NCBI GenBank assembly: GCA_009760855.2
Contig: WPIO01000010.1
Location: forward strand, 1,446,501-1,510,500
Origin: Cristatella mucedo
Lineage: Eukaryota; Bryozoa; Phylactolaemata; Cristatellidae
DNA length: 64,000 bases
Direction of reading: 5' to 3'
Shown here: one piece after another, positions 23,582 to 35,340 of the stretch
How the letters are laid out: the number at the start of each line of letters is the position of its first letter
Numbering within the stretch: the first letter of the stretch is position 1
Made by a program: the position numbers and the translations under genes
Notes under the pieces: model-generated
The model's input: only the letters and a program-made list of their open reading frames with translations
What the model was told of the DNA's origin: nothing
Databases searched by the model: none

Positions 23582-25260
23582 TCATAAATGTAGATCAATA
23601 TTTCTAAGCGCATCGACGGCGAGAATGTCAAAGTCCGTTAGGATCAGCTGATTGGCGACAGCTATTCCAGCAATGTAAACCCCACCGACGGCTGCCGAGG
23701 CTACAGCAGCCACTCCAGCAGCTGCAAGCAAGACGCGATGCCAGTCAATGCATAGGCCCACTGCCGAGCAGTTGTGAATTTCAACCGGCAGCCAAATGCT
23801 GCTGCTCCGTGGTACTTTTGGCTGGGTCGCATAATGGAGCAAGAGTCTGACGGGCTTGCCAGTGGTTAACTGGCCATCCCTAGTTAGCAAAAGTGGTCTC
23901 TTGATATACACTTGCAATGAAGGCGCTTTCGCAGATGTTGTGACTGCTTCTGCCTTCTTCGAACGATCAATATGCTGTAGTCCTACACCCGTTTTCGCAT
24001 CTCGACCAATCGTTAGCCCGGGCCTTGTTGCAGTAACAGTGGCTGTGCAGTCATCGTCTTGTGCTAATCTGCAAGTGGTTTGTCCTGCAGAGGGTTTGCC
24101 CTCGATTCGAGTTTGGGTCGTGACCACCCTTGCCAAGCTCACATTCATACCCACGGTTGTAGCATTGCTGCCCATCCGTACCATGCTACTTGCACTGGTT
24201 GACCTATCTTGTGTGCCTTCCGAAGAGCCGCTAGTCGATCTATCTGTGTGAGCCACTCTGGTTGAAGCCTCACGTTCTGGCTGACCGTTGCCCCACTCTG
24301 CCGATGCAGTCAGCACAGCTCGTTTCGCCCGGGCAGAAACGGTAGTGTCTGGCGATGCAAGTGATAGAGTCTGCATGGTGGTCATACTGTAGTTGTGGTT
24401 GTGTTGAGCACCGAGTTGTTGACGACCGCATGGCAAAGATGTGGCTTGAACTGCTGCCTCCGGTGGCACCTTTGGTTGATTGTGTTTAGTGAAGGTTACG
24501 TCAGTCGTGGTTTCTGGAAGTGTTGTTGAATTGAAGTCAAAAGAGTCAACTATTTTCTCTTTAGTATCCATTAGCTTGTCAGTGACGGCAACTGGTGCGA
24601 CTCGCAGGTCCTGGGCGACCACTGCATGCAGGTCGGCTACAGGGTATGCTGCTGTAAGCAGATCCGAGGCCTGGGCCACAGACCTACGGTTTGGAATACA
24701 AATACTGAGTTGGTCTTCCATAGCTTCGCTGGACACGCCGTCGGCCATAATTCTTTGATCTGACGAGTCGGAGAGCTTTATATCACCTAGACTTGAATGC
24801 TCTGCCAGGACACCTCTGACCTCCTCTCTACCTTCAGTGCCTGCATGCCGGCTTGGATGGCTGCTGACAGAGAACTCCTCTCTTTGGAAGGCTCTACTGG
24901 AGGTTTCCAGGGGGTTTCGCGCAGCCTTGGCCAGTCTGTTCGCTGGTACCACCGATTCCTGGTCGGAATTGACTGCTGCTGTGCTCTTCTTAGGCGAGCT
25001 GATTGCTGGCTGAAGACCAGAACTTGGGTGAACTGAAACGCTTGCTGCCGTACTGGCTTCAGCTTCAGTTACTGTGCGGTTGGCATCCGCGTGGGCAGTC
25101 GGCTGCCCGAGGATAGCATTCACACGCGATGGCACGGACAACATATTCATTGTAACAGCATCTGTCTGGTCGATCGTGCCGTCTGACCATGCATTGGTTT
25201 GTTCTGGGCTGGGTGGGCTGCCATCGGCGGTTACTCTTTTGATTGGAAGAGAACCATCTG
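23582..25260 (-). CDS. Gene 2, last exon: short form without the Ser/Ala repeats, membrane segment near the C-terminus
   Basis: 558 codons and a stop. The exon starts at the acceptor TTTTTTGGTTGTAG|CA (phase 1), so RQTAPT of exon 2 joins through Ala to DGSLPIKRV. From there it aligns without a break with the last 600 or so residues of gene 3: HGQPTAH/LGQPTAH, RQQLGAQHNH, TSASSMV, RVVTTQT-x-IEGKPSAG, KRPLLLTRDG, TTGKPVRLLLH, KVPRSSSIW. A hydrophobic, small-residue segment of about 28 residues (AAAGVAAVASAAVGGVYIAG and on) is followed by 18 residues ending DALRNIDLHL. The spliced protein is about 832 aa. An in-frame ATG at 25384 would add a hydrophobic leader, but that stretch is better explained as intron. 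Topology and function are unknown. Confidence 0.75.
23636..23737 (-). other. Gene 2, predicted C-terminal membrane segment
   Basis: VLLAAAGVAAVASAAVGGVY then IAGIAVANQLIL: about 28-32 uncharged residues, rich in Ala, Gly and Val. It is followed by only 18 residues, the arrangement of a tail-anchored protein. The segment is conserved in gene 3. Confidence 0.7.
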
Positions 25261-25499
25261 CTACAACCAAAAAAGCAAGGCTTACCAGTCTCAGTAGTAA
25301 GGTCAAGCTTAGTAGTAAGGTCAAGGTCAGTAAAAGGATCAAACGCATTCGCAAAGGTACTTGACGTAAAGAGGACGCATCCATGAGTACATTACGAGAG
25401 ACCGATTAAAAGTATATTCTCGAAATCGTCCTGACCACTCTATCGCAGCTGTTTGTACGCCCCTTCCATTTAAGGGGCGTAAGTGGCTGCAACCTGCCA

Positions 25500-25605
25500 C
25501 CCCCCCCCCCCGGTTCGCAGGCAGGCGACTGGGAAGAGGGGAGGGGAGGGGAGGGGAGGGGAGGGAAGGGGAGGGGAGGGGAGGGGAGGGCAGGGGAGGT
25601 TAGCT
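25500..25605 (+). repeat. C run followed by a (GGGGA)n array
   Basis: About 12 C, then 12 or so units of GGGGA from 25535 to 25600. There are many G4 runs, so G-quadruplexes could form on the plus strand. Confidence 0.9.
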
Positions 25606-26048
25606 TTAGCCCCCCCTTTCATGTCGGACTCGGAAGCTGCATTCCGCAGGGGGCTTAGGAGCCCGGAGCGCTCGCCCCACTGAGCCCTCTCTCCCTCTCT
25701 CTCTCTCTCTCCCTTGAATGTCAGTTGTCTATTCACAGCCGCTACAAAACTCCCGCACAGCTGCCAATAGGCTTTGAAAGCGGGTGTAGGCAATTATTGG
25801 TCGGCGCACCTTCGAACCGCATGACTAGAGTGTTTCGTCAGAGAAGCACTGTTCTCATTTTGCTACACGGGGCCGATAAGACCGTATGCTTTCGGTGCTC
25901 GCTATTAATGGATTTCTACCGAAAATAAACATTCTAAAGAGTGATAAACAGTTTCGGAAAAAAGTTAGTTTCTTTTAGAAAAGTCAAAAGTTGTCTACTG
26001 ACGGCAAATTCCAAATAGGCAAACCGAAAATCGTTTTTCAGAAGAGAA

Positions 26049-26087
26049 AACGCAAGAGAGCGTTTTTCAGAAGAGCTCTCTTGCGTT
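26049..26087. repeat. Perfect 13-bp hairpin
   Basis: AACGCAAGAGAGC (26049-26061) and GCTCTCTTGCGTT (26075-26087) with a 13-base loop. TTTTTCAGAAGAG is also directly repeated here. Confidence 0.8.
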
Positions 26088-27940
26088 GGCTGCCATCGAC
26101 TCGCCTCCAGTGCGCGTGCATTTTCCAGCGTCTCAAGAAAGGCAACAGAACCACTTTTTCTGGCACGTGATGAATAGCCTTGAGGGAGGCACAAGGTGGC
26201 CCGTAGCTGCAACGCGCTTCTCGTAAGCGGGATCTGCACGCTCTTTGAGAATTTTGTTCCGCAAGCAACCGCGGAGCGCCTTCTCGATGCGACTTCAGGC
26301 CTTGCAAAAGGTGAAACCCGTTCCCTTTAGGCGGAGCCGAAAAATGCTGTCCGGCAGCCCGCCGTAGCCGCACAACCTCAAGCTTTTTTTCGAAAATATA
26401 GTATGCGATTTTATTTTAGAGGGGCTGACTAGCCGTACTACGTGGCCCGACTCAGGCCACGTGTTAATTTGGCAGGATCTGCATTGATGGCGGGTGAAAA
26501 GGCTGCATCAGCATTGAAGGATGCATGCCGGAAAGTGGCCATAAAAATACAAACACGTGGCAATAAATAGCCATACAAGCTTATGGTCCGGGTGTGCTTA
26601 TTTACAGAGGACTACAGCGTTCCTGAAGTCCTCCGATTACATAACTCACATAATATTCACTGTAAAAATAAGCTCTGTAGCCAGGCACAAACGTGCGTGA
26701 CCTACGATACAAACCGGAGGGGGGGAGTCGCTTCGTCATATTCATACCTTCACCTGCACCGGCGCCGACTACTCTAACCAACACACGAACTTAGCATGAG
26801 CGGTGCGGCTTCAAATAGCTAACAAAGCCTATTTAAAGCTATCACTTATTTGGCATTAGAAGCCATCACTTATTTGAAGCTATCACTTATCGACTTTTCT
26901 GGCAAATACTATTAGGGATACCAGTTGATAATTTCATATCATGTCGAAGCTTAAGTAAAAATATTAATTACCATTGAGCATCCTTTAGCTCTAGTGGCGG
27001 AGCCAGGGTGTAGGAGGGGGGCAATTGCAACCCAGCGGACAGAGAGAAGTACCTATATTCTGGGGTGAGTTTCCAGGGCCTTGGGGTGCAGAAGCAGCTG
27101 ACTTTGCCCCCTAATCTAAAAATCCTGACTTTCTGCACCCAACCTGAAACCTAGCTCCGCCGCTGGATAGCGCTATCACTGAGTTGCTGCAAATAAATCG
27201 GATACATTTTTAAGTGTTTCCTGTCGCCCAGCTTGACCAATAACCAATACGCGAAAATTAGCAAGCACGTATGTCACGCTCCAGGGAAATTCCAGTCATT
27301 ACATTCGCTCAGGGTTAAGATGGAACTGCTCTGCGAAGATTCTCGGATACGGGCCTACCCATGCGCCTCCTGCCGCTTCTACCGCCAGCGACCGCTTCTT
27401 CCTTCCGCTTTCTCGAGCCTTCTAGACCTCACAGAAGAAAAAAACCCACCAGCGCAGCCTATTCAAGTCAGGGCAAGAAGTGCGGATCAATGACCCGGTC
27501 AAGCGGAAGGCGGCGTGCCGCCCCGGGACGCCCTAGACCGCGTCTGGCGAATGAGCGCTTGCCAGTCGGCTCCAAACTGCACGGCCTGCCACTACCATTG
27601 CCTCTGCTGCACGCCAGACTGCAGACCCTTGTACTGCCTCCTACTTGCGGATCTATCCGAGCCTAACGCAGGGCGTTCTCGACGGTCGAGAGGTCAGAAA
27701 TTGGCATATCGTACAGAGCTGCGAGAGAAGGCGAAATTTAAAAACAGCCGCCGCGTCTCGCGCGGCGACGATCGAAGGTCCACACTCGAGCAGAGCTCCG
27801 AGTGACCACTCGGTTCGCAGCTAGCGCCGGCGGCAGAGCGGCCAAAATGTGCTTCTTCGGCCACCTTACTAACTCCCATCCCCACCCCCGGGCGGTCCTG
27901 GCTTGAAACGGCGGGCTCGCTGTGCCGCACGCTGCTCCAC

Positions 27941-28760
27941 CTGTTGGTGCGGTCTGCCGAAAGGGCGGCGGCTGAGGTCTGACTCCGGGCACGATTGTTT
28001 TGGTCACGACGTAGTTGGTGTACGCAGCTCGTCCTCCCGTCGCCGTAGCGTAGCGCACCGTCGTCCGATTGACCGTGGTCACCACCTTCGCCCGGTCTGC
28101 GGCTGCAGCCACCACGGCGGCTACCAAGGCGGCATGCTTTGGCGGCGGGCCATGAGGCCGCCTCGGCGGCCGGCGTCGAGCCGCAGGGCTCGTTTCGCAG
28201 ACACCGGCGGCTGTGCCGCCGAGACCGAATGCGGCCGGGCATGAAGGCGGGAAGGCGGCAGCGGTTGCGCTACCGCCGCCGGCCGCCGCTCGTCTGTGCT
28301 CGTCGGCGCGACCGCTGCTGCCGCTCTGAGACGCGCTCGGCGGCGCCCCGCTTGCCGAACGAGCAACGCCGCGCCGCCGCGTGCTGAGTGGAAGCTGGAA
28401 ACCGCCGCTGCCGCCCGGGCTCCTTCCACTGGGCCTATTCGAGGTCGTGGCGGCCGTTTGGGTGATGGGCTTGCTGTTGGCTTCATTCTCTTTGCCGAGG
28501 CCGGCGATGCCGTCTCCCCGCCTGACATTCGATTCGAGCTTGTTCGTCTGGCCGCTTCCGACGGTCGGCGGGTCTCTGATTATGGCCAACGGGGTCGGAG
28601 ACTTGCACGAAGAGCCCGGGCCGGCAGCGGCGGCAGCGTCTGCTAGCTTGGGCGAGCGTGCGCCGGCGGCTGCAGATCCGCTTCCTGCTTTCCTCGAGGG
28701 CGACGTCGACGGCTCGGCTGCGGGGACGGAGCTGCCTGTCGTGCGCTGGCGCGAGCTCAT
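27941..28760 (-). CDS. Gene 2, exon 2: GC-rich start exon
   Basis: 273 codons plus one base, from ATG at 28760 (MSSRQRTTGSS) to the donor ACAG|GTGGAG. The first 56 residues are almost identical to gene 1. The middle is Ala/Gly/Pro/Arg-rich and shortened relative to gene 1's proline repeat. The module reads VVTTVNRTTVRYATATGGRA, AYTNY, VVTKTIVPG, then PPP and FRQTAPT. Read on past the donor, the frame stays open but turns Arg/Trp-rich and unlike the paralogs, which supports the splice. It has no signal peptide. GLGKENEANSKPI contains a KEN triplet, also present in gene 1; a degron role would be speculation. Confidence 0.72.
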
Positions 28761-28990
28761 GCCGCCGATCTCGTCGCGTCAGCACGAGGCTGGAGCGCGC
28801 TCGTTGGGCGGCACGGGTGAAACGGCGGCTTCTCTATGTCAGGCTAGATCTCCGACTGGCGATCGGCATCGCTTCGCTGGCGGCGGCGGCCGCAGCCGAT
28901 GAGCGCAGGGATCGTTGCTGCTGTTTGCGTTCACCGGCGATTTTGCACCTGTTGAACTTGGATTTAGTGGAGGACGCGATGAGTTGGCTG
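28761..28990 (-). other. Gene 2, 5' untranslated part of exon 2, with its acceptor
   Basis: The acceptor TTGGTTGTAG|CAGCCAAC starts the exon at 28990, 230 bases before the ATG, and is nearly identical to gene 1's at 10149. The first 19 bases or so (28761-28779) are part of a block identical to gene 1. Confidence 0.5.
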
Positions 28991-29340
28991 CTACAACCAA
29001 GATTCGGACCGGAAAATGGTTGAGGGAAGAAGGTCGTCGCCGCAGCACTGCTCGGGGCTTACGACGTCTACCCGCGAGACCCTAATACAGTTCTAAAAGC
29101 TGGATAGGGTAGACACGTCGAGGACCAGAGCGTTGCCCGAACTTTGGTGCATAGGCTTACCTCGTGTCTCGAGCGCGGTGGCGCCGAGTCACCTGTTTCC
29201 CTTCGAAATCCCCGTGAAAATGCTCTTCAAACCCTCTGGAAGATTTGCTATTTATTCCAGCTGAATCTGAAGTCGGCACCGAAGTCGTGCCCCCCAAGAC
29301 GTCTCTTTTGCAAAGACTAAAGAAATGGGCACCATTCTAG

Positions 29341-29404
29341 AAGATGGTACCATTCAGAACCATTCAGTACCATTCAGAAGATGGTACTGAATGGGTACCA
29401 TCTT
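29341..29404. repeat. Nested palindrome with 14-bp and 11-bp arms
   Basis: Inner arms CCATTCAGTACCAT (29360-29373) and ATGGTACTGAATGG (29381-29394) with a 7-base loop; outer arms AAGATGGTACC (29341-29351) and GGTACCATCTT (29394-29404). CATTCAG is also tandemly repeated. Confidence 0.85.
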
Positions 29405-30309
29405 GTAGTACCTCCAGTACTAGAAGAGGCTGCAGTTGCTGCAGAGGTCGCGCCACTCGGTAGTTGACTTTTTCGGTGGCTGTTTAGGCAGAACTTCCCC
29501 TTTGACAACGCAAAACCTCGCTCATCCTGTTATAAGAAAGAAGGGGCAGTCCATCCCCGGGTGAATAACCGACCCAGGACTTGCACGCCAAAGGTGCACC
29601 ACTTCAATTCCTGCCTTACTTCCGCCAAAGAGCGGTATCCCGCCAGATTCAGTGTACATGTATACGACTTAATACATCTTTAAAAGAGCAATCCATTTTG
29701 AAAATACACCCACTGGAGGCTCTACTGTTACGAATTAAAATAAACTGTGTGCAACAGCATTTGAGGCAAGGTGTCATGGTGAATGCACACGACTCTGGAA
29801 AACTCGTACTTTCCCGCTGAATACGAGCGACGTGGGACTGTAGTAGCAAGTCACTTTCCAGCAACCCGATGTCGAGGTCATTGTGCTCGTGTACCGGCCA
29901 GCCGCCAATCGCGATCGATCTCGTCAGAAGCGCTTTAAAGATGAAAGAGGACGTGGTCTGCTTCTTATTCGCTTTTTCGCTAGCCGTGTCGATTAGCATA
30001 TGAGCACGGCCTTCTCTCTGCCGGCCTCCGCTTCCTTTGCTTGGCGTTCGGCGGGCTTACCTAATGCGGAGGCTAAATTTAACCAGACGAAATTTCATCT
30101 CGAAGCATTGTCGCATGACAGCACGAGTAGCCGATGGAAGTGAACGAATTCATTCGCAAACCATACGCAAGCTTAGAGGGAAATACCGCCGTAGTATAAA
30201 GACATGCCGACCGCCGAAAGAAGAACATAGACCGTTCGGATTTAGTAAAATGATGTTCGCATTCAATTCTGCTACAATCATTGCAACAATAATCATATAT
30301 TTGCATAGC

Positions 30310-31270
30310 GCTCTCAGATAAAGCAATCTCTATCCAGGCACTTTGCACAATCAGTAAATGAAGTATGATCAAATTGTTACTGGTAGCATTCACAATGCCA
30401 ACAAGAACAAAATGGTTAGATGTGACATGCACGGTGTTGGCAAGTAAATACGATTAATGGTAGCCTACACAGCGTCAGCACGCATAAGCACACACGGAAC
30501 AAATCATGCGTACTAACTCATTGCTACGATAAACGTGTGCATTTTTAGCTTCTTTAGCAATGTCGTCAAGTCAGTGAGTGAGGTCAGTCGGGAGTGAGTT
30601 TTATACTTTGGGAACATACGAACTAAAGGGACGGCCTCGAAAAGATTTGAGGCTCATTGGAGGCACAACTGAGCAACTTGACTCAGAAAAGAGTGCGTTA
30701 CGATGCTGTACGCCTGGTGAGAGAGTAGTTCTGATAGGTAGGCTGGAGCCCAAGAATAAGAGGAACTAAAAGTGGGTCACAGAATTTGGAAGTCGGTACC
30801 CTGCTTGATTAGAAGCCAGTACAGGTCGGTGAGAAGTGGTTTGATGAAGCTACGGCACGACACGGCAGACAAGCATAGATGCATAGTTTTGCTTTAACTG
30901 TAAGCACGCGATTGCGCGTGATTGCACGTGATTGCACGAGGGCCCGTAGACCAGCAGCACTGAGATGAAAACGTCGAAGCGAGATTTCATAAGTGCATGA
31001 AAAATTGCCATAAAGTCTCCCGGTCTAAGCAGACCCAAATTTTAGCCTCACTATATAGTTAAAGTTAGGCAGACTTGACTTGAGAGCTGATGTAGTCATC
31101 TAGTGAAAATTCAACTTAAGAGAGGTCTCCTCGATTTCATGCAGATGCAACAGAAGATAAGCTGACCGAGCTGATTTTTAGCCTTCAGTTTTCATACTTT
31201 CTGAGTTATACTGGGTTGCCCATGACTAGTAAGTTGGTATTATCGTCGTGCAATTTATAAGTTACTGAAT
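30310..31270 (-). mobile_element. L2-like LINE 3' fragment, decayed
   Basis: It is collinear with the minus-strand copies at 15 and 37.5 kb: GCACGCATAAGCACACA, GGAGTGAGTTTTATACTTTG then GAACATACGAACTAAA, and ACTAGTAAGTTGGTATTATCG. No open frame survives. Confidence 0.7.
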
Positions 31271-31439
31271 ATTTCACATCACGGAACAGCACGCATCTTG
31301 TAGAATGTAACACAGGGTAAGACAGCTATCCTAAGCTTTGTAACTTTTCAAGTACCGTCAGAGATTTGAGTGCGCTCAGGCATCACTCCTTAATATGTAG
31401 ACCTGAAATAAACTCAACTAAAAGTGTCCGAGAGTCCAC

Positions 31440-31625
31440 ATGCATTTAAATAAATAGTAGCTGATTTAGCAGCCTCTTTTGTACAGCCTGAGAAGAGCCT
31501 TGAAGGCTGTCGCCACCGATTGCAGTGGCGATTAGGGATCGCACACCGCAGGATTCGAACCCACGACCTCGGGACCGAGGTTATGAAAAGCAAACGCCTC
31601 ACATAGTGCGCCACCTCGGCTCACC
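31440..31625 (-). mobile_element. tRNA-derived SINE (family A)
   Basis: Order on the plus strand: TAGCTGATTTAGCAGCCTC, GAGAAGAGCCTTGAAGGCTG, TCGCCACCGATTGCAGTGG, then the tRNA part (CAGGATTCGAACCCACGACC, which is GGTTCGAATCC on the minus strand) and a G/C-rich end CGCCACCTCGGCTCAC. Together with 46.12 kb it is among the best copies. Confidence 0.7.
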
Positions 31626-31699
31626 ACCGCATACTAACAGATGTTATGAACCCGACTCAAACCATGTTCGTTAGACCTTATTCTGACCAAATGTAGAAC

Positions 31700-33605
31700 A
31701 GACTGCGGAAGTCCGTCGGGGCATTTCGGGCAGCCGAGTCGCTCGACGCCGCGGACCTTCAGGTCGGTCCGTGGCTAGAGCAGGATCCTGTAGTGACCGG
31801 CGTTCACTCAACTGAACCAAAAGTTACCGTACTGAGGAAGCTGCCGACGCCGCCACTCTCTGCAGCTCTCTCATCCTGCTACTGGACGCACCGGCCGCCC
31901 ACCAGCCACCCAGCAGTCCTAACGCTGTCAGTCGCTATGCCACTTCAACCTTAAGCGTCGTCCGCCTGACCACGTGACTGGCTGCGCCTTATCCACTCGC
32001 TAGCTTCTCTGCGGCTGTCTGGGCGGGACAGACGCTTCTTTTTACTCGCTCTTCTTCTCAATCTCCGCATTTACACTCTTTACATTAACCTGCGGTATTT
32101 GATCTCCGAGCACCGAGTTTGCCAGCCGACGCACGTCCTATAGGCAGACCTCCTATAGACCTCCTGCGGCAGACTCCAGGCTCAAACTTACCTCAAAAGT
32201 CGCTCAGCAGGCGTCGCAGGTACTGCAGCGTCTAACAACTCATCGATTAAGGTTTCTTATTACGTAGTGTCTTGGTTCGCACCGAGCGATCTGCTCTTGA
32301 CGCTCTTTCAGCGACTGACCTGGGGGTTCGCTTAAATCTGCAGACACTACCTGGCCAACGATACGTGCCGCACGGTCACGCGACCTTGGCATCCCAGCCG
32401 CTTGCCGCATGTCATCTGGAGGAGAGCGAGCGCTCGAGGAGGTGCGTTGCCACTCGTCCGCCACCGCCGAAGACTACGACGCGATTTCCGACGCCGACTG
32501 AGAAGATGGACGGACGGACGGACTGTGTTGTGTGCGCCTGCTGCTTCTGCTGTAATTAGCGAAGTGCCTGACACTAATGCACGCGCCTCACCTGTGGCCA
32601 ATAGTTAAGCCATTGAAGCAGTGCAGCGTTGGACCACTAATGCAAGCTATATTTCATGTCACCTGCTGCGATTGATCGAGCTCTCAGATATGTGCCCGTT
32701 GAGAGGAATAAGGGAGATTCTCGTTTACTGCGTACGAGCGCTCGCTGCGTCTCCGTGAGAGACCACCTCTAGAGCGGCCGCCGCCGGAGCCGCTCTTACA
32801 CAACAACGGACGGACGGATGGACGGTTGGCTGAAGGCCGGGCTTGGGCAATCCAGCCCGCTCAGGTTTGAGTCAGCTGTTGCCTGGCTACGGACAAGCTC
32901 GTGACCCACAGCCACTTTCAGACCAAGTGCCTCGGCCTGCGATTCCGAGCCTGGCGGTTCGTTCACCTCGCTCGCCTGGACGTGCTGCTGATGAGCGCCG
33001 CTAGCACCCGGTCGTACTCCTGAACAGGCGCCAACTGCCGCCTTCGCTGCATTGAGGCTGAGACCGTCTGCCGCGTTCCAAGACACAGCCGGCAGGGGCT
33101 GCATGCAATAATGGCTCGCCACAACCTGGTTGTGGGTCGCCGCATCGAGGCTCTTCCGGCATCCACGCTCTTCTGCCTCTCAGCAGCTCGCGCCTTCCCA
33201 CTCGCCGGGAGTCCAAGCCGGACCAGGTCATCGACAACGGCGCCATAGACGCGGTCACAGTCGACCTAACAGTGCAGTTTACGGCTGCAGCGATGTCCTG
33301 GCGGTGGCGGCCCGTAAAAAGATTGGTAAGTACGAGGCCATATCGTGGTCTTTCCAGACTGCTGGCTACCGGTCGGCGGTGGTGAGGCCCTTCGTGGTTC
33401 GTGCTCTGCGTGTGGCTAGTGGCCGGATAGTGAAGCCTGCCTGGCGGACCTCGGCATTTCTAGCAAGGAACGGGCGGCTTTGCGGCGGCTGTGTGTCGAG
33501 GATGCCAGTTCCGGGTCGGAAGCCATGTGGTCTCTGCTCCTGAACCGGGAGTCACTGGTAGCCTCCGCCGCCCTGGTAGGGCCGGGCTCCTCCGGCTAAG
33601 GTACC
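31700..33605. other. GC-rich block of unknown nature inside gene 2's intron 1
   Basis: Clearly richer in G+C than its surroundings, with short frames on both strands (the longest about 137 codons, plus strand, 33130-33543). GGACGGACGGA-type repeats occur near 32.51 and 32.81 kb. A TGTAGTGACCGG start near 31.79 kb recalls an LTR end, but I found no matching partner. It could be a retroelement remnant or an extra exon. Confidence 0.3.
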
Positions 33606-33627
33606 ACAATACCGTAATTTTTTACCT

Positions 33628-33745
33628 ATATATATATATATACATATGTATATATATATATATATATATGGTAATATAAAGTATACATATATCTGTATAT
33701 ACATATATATCTGTATATATATATAGAGAGAGAGAGAGAGGAAGA
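33628..33745 (+). repeat. (TA)n then (GA)n microsatellite
   Basis: TATATA and TACATATA runs up to 33725, then GAGAGAGAGAGAGAG. Confidence 0.85.
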
Positions 33746-34149
33746 GAGATGGATGGATAGGTAAACAGACCGATGAACCTTTAGGTTTTTTGATAGATAC
33801 ATAAACAAGCAGACATATGGATGGATATTTAACGGTGAAGATAGGCAGATATGCAGAGAGGCATATAACCAGATTGAATACAAAAAGAGATAGATAGCAA
33901 TGTCATTTTGACAAAAGCGTTAATGAAGTTCCACAGAAGAACTTGGTCTATATCCAGGTACTTTATAACTCCGTGCACGAAATGCAATAGGAAATTGTTA
34001 AAGACATGCAAGGTATCGTGCTTAGAGAAGCATGCAGAAGAGCACAAGTATCAGTCTCATGCCAGCATGCAAAAAGCGCACCGGACGATATTTGAGACCA
34101 ACAGTAATTAGGATCCGCGGTTGGTGTCACGCTGGGCTGTACTGATTAT

Positions 34150-34565
34150 ACTATACTGACTCGTGCACAGGTTAGCTGGAAAATGGCAGGGTTCCAGGTT
34201 TTCGGCGCATGCTGACTGATTTCCATTTAGTGTGAGAAATGACAAGGCAACAGAAGCCACTGGGAGCGAATGGTGCGAGAGCACGTGACTGGTGGAGCAA
34301 GAAGGTCGGATCGGTAGGCTGGTGCAAGCGCTTGACGTGACTTGACGAGCCAGAGAGAGAGGACCTTGAAGTCGATTTGTCGCTCGACAGGGAGCCAGCG
34401 AAGCTCAGACAGAAGCGGTGCGTGTCGTAGCTGCTAAGGTTGACCACGCGTTTGCCTCCAGTCGGCTGCGATTAAAGGCAATCACTCGGAGGTATGCTCC
34501 TAAGCAGAATGAAGGCCGACTTGACCTTGAAGGCGGCAATTAGCTGATCTATCAAAGAGTTATTT
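34150..34565 (-). mobile_element. Decayed CR1-like LINE fragment
   Basis: Same order of short blocks as at 19.43-20.0 kb, including GAGAGCACGTGACTGG and GACCTTGAAGTCGATT. On the minus strand a short frame of 91 codons remains without clear motifs. Confidence 0.4.
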
Positions 34566-34804
34566 CCGCATTGCACAGACATAGAAAAAAAATTTGGATA
34601 GACAGCAGCTTAGCCCTGGGGTAAGGGTCTACTGCAAAGCTACCTAGGTCCTTAATTAGACTGCTGCCAAATCCTCAACAGCACAAGCTGTGGCGGGAGC
34701 CGCTCTTCTGCGGCTACAAACATAAAATTGGTTGTTGAATGAGTCAAATTTTACTTAAATTAAAGGAGAAAGTGCTGCACATCTTGCACTGCTATGAGAT
34801 CGCA

Positions 34805-35340
<536 letters not shown>

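Larger units (their letters stand above)
25261..27940 (-). other. Gene 2, intron 2 (2.7 kb, phase 1)
   Basis: The donor ACAG|GTGGAG and the acceptor TTGTAG fit the scheme of genes 1 and 3. Just inside the acceptor a 30-bp tandem pair (AGTAGTAAGGTCAAG type, 25291-25330) contains TACTAAG, a good branch-point match. It also holds the GGGGA array, a CT run (25.69-25.71 kb), a perfect hairpin (26.05 kb) and a three-fold ATCACTTAT repeat (26.84-26.89 kb). About 27.29-27.55 kb resembles gene 1's intron. Confidence 0.55.

Noticed and set aside
31790-32160. Solo LTR starting TGTAGTGACCGG
   Set aside because: No matching end, target duplication, primer-binding site or second copy was found in the window.
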